Assembly: GCA_028718065.1 (NCBI GenBank)
Contig: JAQUMP010000251.1
Span: 1 to 5,805, forward strand
Source of the DNA: Chitinivibrionales bacterium
GTDB taxonomy: Bacteria > Fibrobacterota > Chitinivibrionia > Chitinivibrionales > FEN-1185
Length of the DNA: 5,805 nt
Reading direction: 5' to 3'
Positions within the stretch are counted from its first letter, which is position 1. Each line of letters begins with the position of its first letter. The notes under the pieces are model-generated. The model was given only the letters and a program-made list of their open reading frames with translations. It did no database searches and was not told the origin of the DNA. Positions 5,245-5,805 of the stretch are shown one piece after another. Position numbers and translations under genes: made by a program.

Positions 5245-5805
5245 CTACGGATGGTTTTTGGCCGCGACGCGCGCCAGCAGGGTTTTAAGATCGGAACGGT
5301 TTTTAACCGGCGCTAATTCGCGATTGTCAATAAGCAGGTCCACCGGCCCGAAAATGCGCAGTTCGTTTAATTGTTTGGCGTGGCCCCGGGCCTGCGTGCG
5401 CAGGGATTCGGAGCGTGTTTGGGCGATGAGCGTATCGAGCGGCACCCCAATGGAATCGCAATCCAAAAACCAGTATGAGCTGCCCGCATGCCGGGCGTAT
5501 CGTTTAAGGTACGGCAGCAATTTGTCCGGATAAAACCGGGCGATCGCAAGCCAGCGCAGCGCCTCCTCACGACGGTTACGCACGAGGATGTCGTCGGCAT
5601 TGGCGTCGCCGGAGGGCAGTATCGGCAGCACCGAAAGGCCGGCCGGCCCGGACGCGGAATCGTCCAGAACGGACATGACTTCGGCTATCCCGGCAAAAAG
5701 AGGATCGATGTAGAGTACGATTTTTCCAGGGAAAATCTGCCGTTTGTAAAAATAGTTCCCCGGGGCGATATCGTCTTTAAAAACATAGCGGCCGTTTTGC
5801 GCCTT
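5245..5805 (-). CDS. Thioredoxin-fold-like protein without a visible CxxC, 5'-truncated
   Basis: The frame stays open to the right window edge: codons upstream of the ATG at 5676 read on through FPGKIVLYIDPLFAGIAEV to KAQNGRYVFKDD. The gene therefore probably starts outside, and 186 C-terminal residues are visible. KIVLYIDPLFAGIAEVMSVL looks like the first strand and helix of a thioredoxin fold, where a CxxC would normally sit after the strand. A helical stretch follows (EEALRWLAIARFYPDKLLPYLKRY), then SSYWFLDCDSIGVPLDTL and KQLNELRIFGPVDLLIDNRE. That last piece resembles the end of DsbA/DsbG-like folds (cis-Pro strand, 'GPxxLLxNxE') found in some deltaproteobacterial-type thioredoxin-like proteins. 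The only visible Cys is in WFLDCDS, encoded at 5458-5460. The family assignment is an inference from pattern alone. Upstream domains, such as a signal peptide or membrane segments, cannot be seen. It is separated from glgM by about 126 bases and is probably not functionally linked to it. Confidence 0.6.
   Translation of the reverse strand, partial: KAQNGRYVFKDDIAPGNYFYKRQIFPGKIVLYIDPLFAGIAEVMSVLDDSASGPAGLSVLPILPSGDANADDILVRNRREEALRWLAIARFYPDKLLPYLKRYARHAGSSYWFLDCDSIGVPLDTLIAQTRSESLRTQARGHAKQLNELRIFGPVDLLIDNRELAPVKNRSDLKTLLARVAAKNHP

Noticed and set aside
5207..5533. + strand frame of 108 codons downstream of the + strand TATAAT
   Set aside because: It lies mostly antisense to the thioredoxin-like gene, is Arg/Ser-rich with no recognisable domain, and has no better claim than its position.

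Overview
The window looks like a chromosomal segment of a moderately GC-rich bacterium with dense gene packing. The sequence alone does not fix the lineage. The rightmost gene resembles a thioredoxin-like family that I remember mainly from Deltaproteobacteria and Omnitrophota-like genomes, while the carbohydrate genes are of a type best known from Actinobacteria but also present in other phyla. My guess is a deltaproteobacterial or Omnitrophota-type organism, held with low confidence.

Layout: (1) The left edge carries, on the + strand, the 3' part of a SpoU/TrmH-family RNA 2'-O-ribose methyltransferase (RlmB-like), whose reading frame is open to base 1. (2) Its stop codon overlaps, tail to tail, the stop codon of a three-gene operon on the - strand that occupies about 752-5118. 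In transcription order this is glgM (GT4 glycosyltransferase, 3862-5118), an uncharacterised GalT/HIT-fold protein resembling DUF4921 (2491-3828), and glgE (GH13_3 maltosyltransferase, 752-2470). The intergenic gaps are only 33 and 20 bases. (3) An AT-rich spacer at about 5119-5244 holds a perfect -10 hexamer inside an AT-only inverted repeat, the probable promoter of the operon. (4) The right edge holds the 3' part of a - strand gene for a thioredoxin-fold-like protein that seems to lack the CxxC active site.

The operon encodes the core of GlgE-type alpha-glucan synthesis. GlgM is expected to make alpha-maltose-1-phosphate from ADP-glucose and glucose-1-phosphate, and GlgE to transfer maltosyl units from it onto a growing alpha-1,4-glucan (glycogen or capsular glucan). 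The protein between them has the hallmarks of galactose-1-phosphate uridylyltransferases: an NPxT...RP N-terminus, CxxC, HxHxQ and a second HIT-like half. Its position suggests that it handles glucose-1-phosphate or a nucleotide sugar for GlgM. This is the most interesting inference in the window. A second point of interest is that this GlgE lacks the helical S domain normally inserted in its N-terminal region.

No tRNA, rRNA, CRISPR array, insertion sequence or other mobile element was seen.
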